Below, piece after piece: positions 9,876 through 19,108 of a stretch of DNA of 29,409 nucleotides; positions within the stretch are counted from its first letter, which is position 1, and each line of letters starts with the position of its first letter. The translations under genes were made by a program, and so were the position numbers. The DNA is taken from the NCBI GenBank assembly GCA_054661495.1, contig BAAFSQ010000116.1, forward strand, positions 1-29,409. The letters run 5' to 3'. The stretch is from Zygophlyctis sp. KS116. Its lineage: Eukaryota; Chytridiomycota. The notes beneath the pieces were generated by a model. That model did no database searches and was not told the origin of the DNA. It saw nothing but the letters and a program-made list of their open reading frames with translations.

Positions 9876-11438
9876 ATGAAATTACTTTTAATAATTGCAT
9901 TTGCATCGGATGCATATAATCTTTTTCATTTAGTGAACGCTGCAGAGCCAAGTTCAAGTCTGTTTCACACTCCGGATTCTACAAATTCAGAAAATACTCA
10001 TGGGATTTTTAGAAATATTCAAGATCGACCAGAACAAGGTCTGAGGCCTCTTAATCCAAGGTTAAATCCCAATCCAGAAGATGGTTTTAGAACTCCAAAT
10101 AATCGTCCGAATCTAGCAGGTGTTGACAGAGATATGCTTTTTCTCCCTAGCTTTGGCAGTCATGGTGAAACTTCTAGTATGGACAGTAGTTCACCAGAGA
10201 TCTTGCGAGGAAATTCATGGCTTTATCCTAATGGACAAGAAAATCAAATCTTAAGAAATCTACGATTTGAGTCTCCTGTTGGAGATAGGAATGGTGCAAT
10301 TGGACATGTTAATCCAAATATACTACTACCTGGTATTTTGGATGGGGATGGGCAGATAAGATTAAGACCCCGTCCTCAAAATTTGGGGTTTCTAGGAAAT
10401 CAAAATCATTTAAGATTTCCAATTCATGCTAATGCAGATCAAGTTTTAAGAACTCCTATCAGAACAGAAAATGGCAATAATGCAGAACCTGGTTTAAGAA
10501 GTCCGGTGAATCAAGGTATTAATGATGGTCAGGCTGCTCTTCAAGATAATGGAATTAATTTAAGACCCCGTCCTCAAAATCTGGATTTTTTAGGAAATCA
10601 AAATCTTCCACGAGATAATCGACCAATCAATGCTATTCCAGAACAAAGGCATCGGGGCTTTAGACTAAATTTCAGATCCCGTCCTCAAAATCAACATCCT
10701 CAAAGAATCAACCAACCAATTCATGTCAATCTAGAACAAGGTCTTCCTATTAGGAGAGGAAACGACATTAATGCAGAACAAGGTTTTAGAACTCCAGTGA
10801 ATCAAAGAGTTGATGACATTAATGCAGAACAAGGTTTTAGAACACCAGTGGATCAAAGAGTTGATGACATTAATGCAGAACAAGGTTTTAGAACACCAGT
10901 GGATCAAATAGTGAATGATGGCCAAGCTGCTCTTCAAGATTCGAGGCCCAATGCTAATCCAGAACAAAGGCATCGGGGCCTTAGACTAAATTTCAGATCC
11001 CGTCCTCAAAATCAACGTTTATCAGAAAATCTGAATCAACCGCCTCAAAGAATCAACCAACCAATTCATGTCAATCCAGAACAAGATCTTCCTATTGGAA
11101 GAGGAAACGACATTAATGCAGAACAAGGTTTTAGAACTCCTCCATTCAATAATCAGTTAAGTCCTTTTGAAGTTCCAGTTTTGGCAAGGAGACCAGCCCA
11201 ACCAATTCAATTACCGAATATAGAATCTCAAAGAGCACAAGGAGAGTCTGTGCTTCAACCAGGTCGACGTGAAAGAAATCCATTTAGAGGAATATTTGGT
11301 TATTTGGGGCGTCCATCAGCCGGAAGAGTCAATCAACATGGGAATATTAATCCAGAAGCAGGAAATAATCTACCAGCTATTCGCAATCCATCGACTCCTA
11401 GAACTCCTCGAACTCCGATCCTACCTTTTAGATTTTAA
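9876..11438 (+). CDS. Secreted lysine-free Asn/Gln/Pro/Arg-rich repeat protein
   Basis: This is a single exon of 520 residues. Residues 1-22 form a signal peptide (MKLLLIIAFASDAYNLF, probable cut after VNA). The mature part is low-complexity and likely disordered, built from degenerate units. A 17-residue unit (DINAEQGFRTPVNQRVD) occurs three times in tandem with a fourth copy later. A longer block (PEQRHRGxRLNFRSRPQNQ) occurs twice, and another (LRPRPQNLxFLGNQN) twice. After residue 2 there is no lysine, and there is no cysteine anywhere, although Arg is very frequent; this is unusual in an AT-rich genome where AAA/AAG codons are cheap. There are no membrane segments or GPI signal. Candidate roles are a wall, spore-coat or extruded structural protein, or a secreted factor; none is proven. 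Its stop is 4 bp before the TXNL1 start. Confidence 0.85.
   Translation: MKLLLIIAFASDAYNLFHLVNAAEPSSSLFHTPDSTNSENTHGIFRNIQDRPEQGLRPLNPRLNPNPEDGFRTPNNRPNLAGVDRDMLFLPSFGSHGETSSMDSSSPEILRGNSWLYPNGQENQILRNLRFESPVGDRNGAIGHVNPNILLPGILDGDGQIRLRPRPQNLGFLGNQNHLRFPIHANADQVLRTPIRTENGNNAEPGLRSPVNQGINDGQAALQDNGINLRPRPQNLDFLGNQNLPRDNRPINAIPEQRHRGFRLNFRSRPQNQHPQRINQPIHVNLEQGLPIRRGNDINAEQGFRTPVNQRVDDINAEQGFRTPVDQRVDDINAEQGFRTPVDQIVNDGQAALQDSRPNANPEQRHRGLRLNFRSRPQNQRLSENLNQPPQRINQPIHVNPEQDLPIGRGNDINAEQGFRTPPFNNQLSPFEVPVLARRPAQPIQLPNIESQRAQGESVLQPGRRERNPFRGIFGYLGRPSAGRVNQHGNINPEAGNNLPAIRNPSTPRTPRTPILPFRF
10764..10916 (+). repeat. Three 51-bp tandem repeats (coding) with a distal fourth copy
   Basis: Three copies of a 51-bp unit start at 10764, 10815 and 10866, each with GACATTAATGCAGAACAAGG; the third diverges at its 3' end. 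A fourth partial copy starts at 11109. The unit length is a multiple of three, so the secreted protein can gain or lose 17-residue units in frame. A larger imperfect duplication relates about 10635-10790 to about 10957-11135. Confidence 0.85.
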
Positions 11439-11442
11439 GAAA

Positions 11443-12285
11443 ATGACAAAATCTTTAAAAACTTTGCAGGACTTTAATTCTTTTATCAACTCCCCAACTC
11501 CATTATCCATTGTTTATTTTACAGCTGTGTGGTGTGGTCCATGTCAGGCAATTAAACCTTATGTTGAGAAGCTGGCACAAGAAAGCACAAATCTGGCTAT
11601 CGGTAAAGTAGATGTAGACAAAAATTCGGTAGCTTGATAATATACTTACTTAAAGGAAACTGCTGCCCATCAAGGAGTTTCTTCAATGCCGACGTTTCAA
11701 TTCTTCAAAGGCGGAAAGAAGGTTGCGCAAGTTGTTGGTGCGAATCCTGAAGCATTGATTCAAGCTATTGCACAATTCAGTGTCGAAAGTGACCCTGTGG
11801 AAAAGGATTCTGATGCTCCAAATGGTCAAGTCAATCTAAAAAGTTGTATTGCGCAGGTGGATTGTCTCAATCAGCAAGCGACTAATACCATCAAGCAGAT
11901 GATGGAAGGAAAAGGATGGCTTGAATCTGATGTGGACGAGCAACTTATGATTTCTATCTCATTTAATCAGGCAGTAAAGTTGCATACTTTGAAAATTACC
12001 AATACTAAAGAGCATTCTGATCAGGCTCCAAAAACTATAAAGACATTTATTAATCAGCCGGCTCTTCCCTCATTTGAACAAGGAGAATCTGGGCCTAATG
12101 TTGAAATGTTGGTCAAATCTGGAGATGTAATTCCTCTAAAATACGTGCGGTATCAGTCTGTTCATCAATTAACGCTATTTGTTTTAGATAATCAGACAGA
12201 TGCTGAGACAACTATCATAGACTCATTAGTATGCTATGGGACTCCAGTTGAGACTACAAACATGAAAGAATGGAATAAGGAATAG
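11443..12285 (+). CDS. TXNL1: Thioredoxin-like protein 1 (thioredoxin + PITH domain)
   Basis: The protein has 271 residues in exons 11443-11628 and 11656-12285, with a 27-nt intron. The N-terminal thioredoxin fold has the redox motif WCGPC (Cys31, Cys34), then MPTFQFFKGGKKV with the cis-Pro. The C-terminal PITH domain runs from about residue 120 (LKSCIAQVDCLNQ, ESDVDEQLMISISF, then the final LVCYGTPVETTNMKEW). TXNL1 is a proteasome-associated cytosolic redox protein in animals and fission yeast. The length is close to the family norm (about 290). The start codon is 4 bp after the preceding stop, and the stop directly abuts the stop of the convergent lectin gene. Confidence 0.96.
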
Positions 12286-13675
12286 CTAAATAAACTTTCT
12301 TGGTTCTCTTTTTCTAACTAAAGCCAATAAGCCGTATACTATAATAGCTGCTCCGATAATTGATCCGGTGTATTTTACCCATGACCACGCGCTGTTGCTT
12401 TCAGAGAAGAAATGTCCAATATGACTAGTTGTTTGGTGATGAGCTTCCTCAATCATATTGTGTGCCTCTGTAATTCTTTCATGAACATCTCCCAAACCTT
12501 GCTTGATCGCAACGGCCCCACTGTTTATCGAATTAGAAAACTTATCAATCTTATCGATTAAAGTATTCACTTTAGCAGACAAAGCCTCCACCTTTTCTTC
12601 CAAATGTCTAAAGTCTGATTTTGAAGAATCAGTGCCTGAAGAGGTTGATTTTTGCGAACCATCTTTATAATTATTATTCAAATGTTCCAATTGTGATATT
12701 ATATGAAACTGAGTTTCCAAAATATGCTGAACAGTCTCTCCAGTTACTGCATCACCATAAGATTCACTTTCAGTCTTTTCTTTTTCTACTTGATCTACAA
12801 TATGTTGAATATGTTCAATTTTCTAAATAATTAAATTAAAAAGAAAAACCTTTTTTTCCTCACTAGTCAACTCTTTTTTTTGATGATCTAAATGCTTTTT
12901 TGCAGGAGGATTTATCTGATAAACATCTAGAGAAAATAAATCATGATCATCCGCTAAATTAAAACTGTTAGCACTTATTCCTATATACTGACCACTTATT
13001 GGAGTTTTCAATTTTAAATTTGCTTCAAAGCATTTGATAAAATTCTTTCCATGATGAAGCGCATCAGTAAAAACACTTAACTTGTGTGATAAAATCATAA
13101 TTCTTAAATGAAATTTGTCAGGAGTATTCCTATAATTACTAAAACATCCACCAAGAACATTTGAAGTTTTTGATATATAGTCTAAAAAATCTGAAGCTTT
13201 TCTAGTCCCATCATTTTCAACTCCAAAAATATAAGGATCTTTTCTAGTAATGGCCTTATCTGAAGTACTTAGTATAACACCAAAACCTTCATTTAAAATA
13301 ATTTCAAAGAATACCATTAAAATCCTCATTTCTTCCATAATATAATTCATTTTCAGTCTTTAGAGCATTTGAAATCCAAATCCCGAATCCATTTCCTCCA
13401 ACAAATCCTCTTCCGGACACGGTAATAGCAACATCAATGATTACATTATCATATGATAAATCATTTGCAGAGAACAAGAATCCATGTTTATTCGGGATAC
13501 TAGGAGATACTCTAATAAACCTGTCAGAGAAGGAAATGTCACCGCCAGAATTAAAACCGAGTGCAGTTCCATTAAATGGATATTTTAGAGAGAGTTTATA
13601 ATCATGTTTAAGAGACTCTGGAAAGGTTGAGCCTGCAAGAAAATGCGCAAAATAGCCAAGAATAATCAATAACAT
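12286..13675 (-). CDS. L-type lectin-like cargo receptor (ERGIC-53/Emp47 type)
   Basis: The protein has 444 residues in exons 13675-13315, 13286-12850 and 12822-12286; the introns are 28 and 27 nt. Order: signal peptide (1-16), L-type lectin fold to about 250 (VGGNGFGIWIS, DFNGFGVIL, QYIGISANSFNLADDHDLFSL), a helical coiled-coil stalk, one C-terminal membrane segment (SIIGAAIIVYGLLAL), and a short basic tail ending RKFI. The tail resembles the ER-exit and retrieval tails of ERGIC-53 and Emp47. Family members carry glycoproteins from ER to Golgi. Key calcium and mannose ligands of ERGIC-53 appear replaced: Asp of GxDG is Asn, and the FDSFDN loop is ILSTSDK. Sugar binding may therefore be altered or lost. 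Confidence 0.88.
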
Positions 13676-13796
13676 TTACAGATTCTAAAGTTGCGAAGAC
13701 GAAATTCTTGCGATCGCACGAGACTAGGCGCACGGCTATGCTGACGGCTATGATGATGCCTGTGGTCGGTTGAGTGGTTTTACATTTTCAAAAATA
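13676..13796. promoter_or_regulatory. Divergent promoter region, lectin / zinc transporter
   Basis: These 121 bp have a GC-rich core. A near-direct repeat GACGGCTATGATGATG / CACGGCTATGCTGA lies at about 13731-13757, just upstream of the transporter. It could be a regulatory site, but no factor is recognised. Confidence 0.45.
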
Positions 13797-15122
13797 ATGA
13801 AGAGAGAGAACAGACTCATATTCTTGGCTATATTTACCTTTTCTTACTTTTTGATAGAACTATTTGTAGGCTATGCTGCTGGTTCAATTGCTTTAATTGC
13901 AGATTCATTTCATATGCTCTCGGATGTTGCGTCAATTGTTGTTGCTTATTATGCTATAAAGTTGGCTGCTAGATCCACTGCAGGGCCTAGATATACTTAT
14001 GGATTACAAAGAGCAGAAGTTTTGGGAGCTCTGATGAATTCGGTTTCTTTAATTACTCTATGCATCACTATATTATTAGAGGCAATTCAAAGATTTTTTG
14101 AGCCGGTTAGAATAGAACGGCCTATTCTGGTTATAGCGGTTGGATCGGTTGGTCTTTTATTTAATTTAGTGGGAATGGGATTATTTCATGAACATGCGCA
14201 TCATGGACATTCTCACGGACATTCTCATGAGCACAGTCATCATGGACATTCTCATGAAGAACATGCTCATGATGGACATGCTCATGAAAAACATAGTCAT
14301 GTTAATAGTCCACACTCAAACTCACATTCTACTGCTGTAGATGATGATTTAGATGAGGCTTTTGGTACTCATGAGAGAGAAAGTTCGGCTGGATTGGAAT
14401 TATTTCCTACTACAGTTTTAGGAGCTGAAATTATTTCTTATGCTGAGAGAATGTCTACAGATCCTCTTGTAGATATGGAGAAACAGACGCTTGGAACTTT
14501 AAAAGATAATAAGAAGGAAGGGCATTTAAATGATCATGGAGTGTTTTTACATATCTTGGGAGATGCTTTAGGATCTTTGGGTGTCATAATATCTTCTGTA
14601 ATAATATTATTGGCAAAGGATGATTGGAAATATTATGCTGATCCTGTTATATCAGTTTTAATAACTCTAATGATTCTTATTAGTACAATTCCATTGGTAA
14701 AATCTGCTGCTTTTATACTTTTACAAGGTGATTTATATATTTTAAACAGAATAGGAGTTCCAACAAGTATTGAGATTGAAAATCTTAAATCAGAAATATG
14801 TCAGATTCCTGGCGTAGTTGGAATTCATGAATTACATATTTGGCAACTTTCTGATACTAAAGCAGTTGGCTCTGTTCATGTTATACTAAAAGAGCCAAAG
14901 ACTGGGGAACAAGTTTTGAGATCACACAGGGAAATTTCTGAAAATATCAAGAAAACTTTACATGGACATGGTATTCATTCAACTACTGTACAAACTGAAT
15001 ATGAAGATAAATCCGTTAAATTTCCTGAAGAGGAAGAACAATCTCCGGATGAGTATACATGTCTTTTGACTTGTCAATCTAACTCTTGTCAAACTCAGGT
15101 TTGCTGTCCTCAGAATAAATGA
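13797..15122 (+). CDS. CDF-family zinc transporter (ZRC1/ZnT1-like)
   Basis: The protein has 441 residues in one exon. The start is the ATG at 13797; the frame is open further upstream but has no ATG there. Six membrane helices are evident. The two zinc sites of the family are intact: HxxxD in TM2 (His39, Asp43 in HMLSD) and HxxxD in TM5 (HILGD). The His/Asp pairing is the signature of zinc selectivity. Between TM4 and TM5 there is a long cytosolic His-rich loop made of H-G-H-S-H-type repeats, then the C-terminal ferredoxin-like domain (IPGVVGIHELHIWQLSD). A Cys-rich end (CLLTCQSNSCQTQVCC) could add metal or palmitoyl sites. It likely exports zinc from the cytosol to a vacuole or outside by proton exchange. 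Confidence 0.95.
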   Translation: MKRENRLIFLAIFTFSYFLIELFVGYAAGSIALIADSFHMLSDVASIVVAYYAIKLAARSTAGPRYTYGLQRAEVLGALMNSVSLITLCITILLEAIQRFFEPVRIERPILVIAVGSVGLLFNLVGMGLFHEHAHHGHSHGHSHEHSHHGHSHEEHAHDGHAHEKHSHVNSPHSNSHSTAVDDDLDEAFGTHERESSAGLELFPTTVLGAEIISYAERMSTDPLVDMEKQTLGTLKDNKKEGHLNDHGVFLHILGDALGSLGVIISSVIILLAKDDWKYYADPVISVLITLMILISTIPLVKSAAFILLQGDLYILNRIGVPTSIEIENLKSEICQIPGVVGIHELHIWQLSDTKAVGSVHVILKEPKTGEQVLRSHREISENIKKTLHGHGIHSTTVQTEYEDKSVKFPEEEEQSPDEYTCLLTCQSNSCQTQVCCPQNK

Positions 15123-15188
15123 TTTTTCATTAATTTAAAATTCTCTACTTTTTCTGAAATTTCTAAACAGTTTATTTATAATTTCCAG

Positions 15189-16061
15189 TCATTCATCGTC
15201 AGTCAATATAGTCAAGTTCAATTCTAGTTTAGTTTGGAACAATTCAATATCACTGATGGCGCACATAACCCATTGAGACACCAACTTTTGACGTTTTTGA
15301 GAGATTTCAATGAGTGTGCAAGATATCTCCTTTACTTGACTCTTAAATTCCAAAATTAGCTGATCGCTAATAGGCATCTTCTTGGCTATATTTTTCGTAA
15401 TCAGAATACACATTTCTTTCAGGTCTTGTGCCGCAACCTGTCCAGACGTTATGTTTTCACGATAAATCTCCCCATAATACATATCACCACCATCTTTCTT
15501 GGGCTTATTAATCATCCCATTCAGCTAAATTTAAAAAATAAATACAGACAATACCATCTTCTTCATTTGAGCAAGCACATCAATCCCTACAGCTGAGTCT
15601 ATTTTGAATGTCGTCAGAGGCTTTGCAAAATCTACAAGACTATCATAAAGAGAGTCTAGATCATTATATATCGGAAGAAAATCTTGATTAGCTTTCCAAA
15701 GCGGCTTCATTAAAACCTGAAATGAATCCCAAGAAACGACCATGTTATCATGGAATATGATTTGTTCACTTTGAAAGACTTGAATTTTATCCTCTAGATC
15801 TAGACAAGCGTCAAGAAGTGATGCAGAGTTCCGATGAATTTTATCAATTGTACCAAACCATTTCCTCTTGACCTGTATTAGCTGTGATAGTATATCATTC
15901 ATGACTATGACTAGCCCAGCATTAACATGGGTATTTTCTGTTCGGACAAAATCAACCTTGTCCGAAGAATTGTTTGTACTATTGCTGATGGGAGTATAAC
16001 TTCCTTGATTTAAATAAGAATCTGACATTTTGAATTTCCTCTTGGCTGATTTATCCTTCAT
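15189..16061 (-). CDS. Unknown helical protein, family A copy 2
   Basis: The protein has 280 residues in exons 16061-15555 and 15524-15189, with a 30-nt intron (15525-15554, phase 0). The function is unknown. After a 40-residue polar N-terminus the protein is predicted all-helical. The central family block is PLWKANQDF...IYNDLDSLY, and the C-terminal block is SQKRQKLVSQW followed by a final amphipathic helix. There is no signal peptide or membrane helix. It is the last gene of a same-strand array of four related genes, which points to local duplication. Its 3' end faces the zinc transporter with a 66-bp gap. Confidence 0.8.
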
Positions 16062-16197
16062 TGGATTAAATTGTTTATGTTTGGATTGATGTTTATCACT
16101 GGACTAGCGCATCGAAGGCGGCATTAAATAAAGAATCATTTACTCACCTCAGCCATAAATCAAAAGTTGATCTATTTATTCAGAGCATATTATAAAT

Positions 16198-16941
16198 CTA
16201 AAAACTTGGATCTAATTTACAATCCAAGTAATCAAGATCAGTAATCGCAATTTTGACCCATTTCTTTGCCAGCAAAAGTCTTTTTTCACTAATATCTAAT
16301 AATTCTCTACTGACAATCTTTACACTCTCTCTAAATTCTACAACACCATCTTCAGATTCTTGCTGTAAGAGTCTAAAACAATTTTCCTTTAATACAGCAA
16401 TCACCGATTTTCCAGCAAAGAATGAGTTTGCTAAACTTTGATTTAGACTAGATACATCTAATTTAGCTTTAATTTCCAACTTATTATTATTTTCTTTTAA
16501 AATTACATTTTGAGTAGTGAGTCTTGAGATTTTATATGCGTGACTAATACGTACTAAATCATTGTACAAGGTTGATAAATCATTGTAAACAGCTGTAATT
16601 TCCTGATTTAAATTCCATAGAGGATCCATGATTGTTGTTAAAACTTTAGGAATTGATTTTAATACAAATCGATTCTCGCAATAATCCTGTAAACTGCATT
16701 CTAAATTACTAGAATACTCTAGTAAAATGATTGACAGATTAAATATCTTTTCAGACTTTTGCAAAAACTCTTTTTTCCTCTCTTTAACATGATTAGATAA
16801 TTTATCTAAACGATCCCATTCAGACTTTGATATTTGTCGATAACTCCTCAGATAGGCCCTGTTGGCGCTAGAGCTCAAATCAATTATAAAAGAGTTTGGA
16901 TCAGACGTTTTCCTTTTGAAAGATTCTAATGCATTTGCCAT
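16198..16941 (-). CDS. Unknown helical protein, family A copy 3 (intronless)
   Basis: The protein has 247 residues in one exon with an ATG start. The central block is DPLWNLNQEI...VYNDLSTLY and the C-terminal block is SEKRLLLAKKW, then ITDLDYLDCKLD. It is the cleanest representative of the family because both blocks lie in one open frame, which confirms the splice models of its relatives. It lacks the phase-0 intron that copies 2, 4 and 5 carry between the two blocks. Helical, charged and probably soluble; no known domain is recognised. Confidence 0.82.
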   Translation of the reverse strand: MANALESFKRKTSDPNSFIIDLSSSANRAYLRSYRQISKSEWDRLDKLSNHVKERKKEFLQKSEKIFNLSIILLEYSSNLECSLQDYCENRFVLKSIPKVLTTIMDPLWNLNQEITAVYNDLSTLYNDLVRISHAYKISRLTTQNVILKENNNKLEIKAKLDVSSLNQSLANSFFAGKSVIAVLKENCFRLLQQESEDGVVEFRESVKIVSRELLDISEKRLLLAKKWVKIAITDLDYLDCKLDPSF

Positions 16942-17290
16942 TTTAATTGTTTACAATCCTTTATCCAAGAATTGGATTCGTAAAGACTGCAGATCCGTCC
17001 AACGGACACGTTTCTTACCATCGCGATATGCGCAAGTAAAGATTGACATGGCAATCGTAATCATGACCCGGAACTAGACTTTATAACGACTATTATTCTT
17101 ACATCATCTTAAATCTCTACACAATAGCAAAAATTTACAACTTTTTATTGGATGAAAACCAAATGACTCCAGAAACCAATAGCTGGCTTACTTAAATCTT
17201 TGCGATTAATCAGATCCAAAGACTAGATTATGCTATTAATGAAATACTATTTAGAAACATGTAGAATAAAACCAAAGTGCAATAACAGAC
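16942..17290. other. Intergenic region between family A copies 3 and 4
   Basis: These 349 bp contain no convincing gene. The part nearest copy 3 (16990-17075) is GC-richer (GTCCAACGGACACG, CGCGATATGCGC) and probably holds its promoter. The remainder is AT-rich. No tRNA, repeat or hairpin of note was seen. Confidence 0.5.
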
Positions 17291-18078
17291 TCAAAGATCT
17301 GCAAGTGCATCTTCTGCCTTAAACTTCATGATTTCTACATTTGTTGTAGCTGTATTAATCCATTTCTTACAATCTTCTTGATGTTTTTGACTCTGAGATA
17401 AAGTCACTAAAACTATTTTCTTAATTTCTTCCAATAAATCTGAAGATTGAGAGATATGCAAAGACTTTAAAGTCATTAGTCTTGAACAATGTTCTTTTAA
17501 AGTAGCTACCATAGCTTTTCCAGCCTTTACAGATTCAAAAATCCTTAAATTTCCATTCCTAATAAAATTAGGACAATCTTTTAATTCTTTCAACTAGAAA
17601 TTAATGATTAAAGTTTTACTCTTGTAATTTGATTTACAATTTCCCAATCCTTTTCTTGTTGTTTTTCTGAACTTGTAAAAGATCTTAATTCAGTATATAA
17701 AAAATCCAATTCTCCAAAAAGAGATAGCATTTGATCATTCAAGTCCCATAAAGGTTCTAAAACCAAATCTAGTACTTTCCAGATTAAATCCAATCGACCT
17801 GAAGGAATTTTATTTAATTCCAGAATTTTGATTATATTTTGACAATGCATTGTGTATTCTAGAATTCTAATAGCAAATTCTGAATTTAATTCCATTTTTG
17901 AATTCCAATATTCAAGTAGAGTGTCCAAACGGTCAATTATCATTTCTAGATATATCATCTTGTTATCCAATTCATCTTTTAAATCTAAATGTCCAGAATC
18001 GGACATGATAACATCTAATCCTGTACAGTCCTGGTCTTGTCTGATGGTCTGTCTTGATAATACACTTGTAATTCTCAT
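17291..18078 (-). CDS. Unknown helical protein, family A copy 4
   Basis: The protein has 253 residues in exons 18078-17620 and 17593-17291, with a 26-nt intron (17594-17619, phase 0). The function is unknown. The central block is EPLWDLNDQ...LFGELDFLY and the C-terminal block is SQSQKHQEDCKKW. The start is the first ATG in frame. The frame stays open to 18180 upstream without an ATG (charged, Ser-rich), so a spliced 5' exon is possible. Conservation with the neighbours is strongest around the two blocks and weak elsewhere, suggesting old or fast-evolving duplicates. Confidence 0.78.
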
Positions 18079-18410
18079 TTCAATCTTTTTAGAAATATAA
18101 CAGGAATGATCAGCGGCTGAAACTGTGTCCGACTTGGATCTTTGGTCCGTCACATCGCGCGATTCTGTAGATGGTCTCAATGATCGGAATGCGCCGATTC
18201 AATGGTCCATCGTTGATCTGGTTGGATTAGTAATTTTTACCTTTTCTAATCTTGTCTCATCTTGTCTTTTCTGGATTGCCTAGATTTTTTCAAAATTTTC
18301 AAGATTTTTTCTAGATTGTCTCCCAGTTCACTTGTTTTGAAAAATAAATTTTATAATAATCTTATGAAATATTTTATTGAAAGACAAGTTTTCAAATCTA
18401 CTAGACACTT
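18079..18410. other. Intergenic region between family A copies 4 and 5
   Basis: These 332 bp hold an open but ATG-less leader of copy 4 (18079-18180), a GC-richer patch to about 18235, then a pyrimidine-rich run on the + strand (18236-18325). Near the end of copy 5 lies a 12-mer, TTATAATAATCT (18351-18362), that recurs twice more downstream. No gene is seen. Confidence 0.5.
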
Positions 18411-19108
18411 TTAAAAGAATAGTCCTGATTTGAGTTGTGCATCATGATAACCATCTAATGGCATGGATTCAACGCGAAATTGCAGAAGAGCAATGTCTGA
18501 AATATTACTTAATCCCCATTTTTTAAGGATTTTAAGTCGCTGATCAGATACAAATAATAGTTCCTTGCTATAATTTGTAATTTCAGTCTTGTATTTAGAC
18601 ATTACAGGTTCAGAAAAATATTCTAAACTTTCAGAGCGATATACAAGATCTTCAAGTTTTGAAATTAGTAATGACCATTCGGAAATACTAGTAGTACAAG
18701 ACTCTGGAGCGTCTATTAATTTCCTGGATTCGAATATTTTACTAGATTCCTAAAATTTAGAATTATTTTAAATACTAGATGGAATTCAATCAAGGGATAA
18801 GATGCAATATGAGTAGTAGTAGACTGAAGACCACATTCTACCAAACGACTATACAATAGATTTATATGATTGTAAATAATCATTAAATCTTCATTCATGG
18901 CTAATATACAGTTATTGTTTTTTAGAATCTGTGATATAGATCCCAAGTATGTTTTTAGAGGGATATTTCCCATGGCGATGACTTTCAGTCCATGCTCTAG
19001 AATTATTTTTGAGACTAGAAATGTTGCTTCTATATCTTGAATCTTGTTCATATTATCTTGGGCCTTGTCCTGTAAATGGTTTAGTTGATGCAATAGTTTA
19101 GTGCTCAT
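18411..19108 (-). CDS. Unknown helical protein, family A copy 5
   Basis: The protein has 223 residues in exons 19108-18776 and 18749-18411, with a 26-nt intron (18750-18775, phase 0). The function is unknown. The central block is more divergent (ILAMNEDL...IYNHINLLY, lacking the Trp). The C-terminal block is SDQRLKILKKW, then ISDIALLQFRVE. It is the first and shortest gene of the tandem array, with the shortest N-terminus. Its ATG overlaps the stop of an open, ATG-less upstream frame (TAATG). All-helical, with no membrane segment or signal peptide. Confidence 0.78.

Noticed and set aside
10731-10973. Antisense open frame in the secreted repeat gene
   Set aside because: It is a shadow of the 51-bp repeat, with no start context or domain.
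10764-11160. CRISPR-like regular repeats
   Set aside because: Units are contiguous, in frame and coding, without spacers; this is a eukaryotic gene.
13770-13796. Longer N-terminus for the zinc transporter
   Set aside because: The frame is open upstream but begins with TTG; the first ATG is at 13797 and directly precedes the first conserved helix. The same reasoning set the starts at 2764, 18078, 22915 and 29031.
16942-17290. tRNA or small RNA gene in the largest gene-free stretch
   Set aside because: No B-box-like GGTTCGA element, cloverleaf or strong hairpin was found on either strand.
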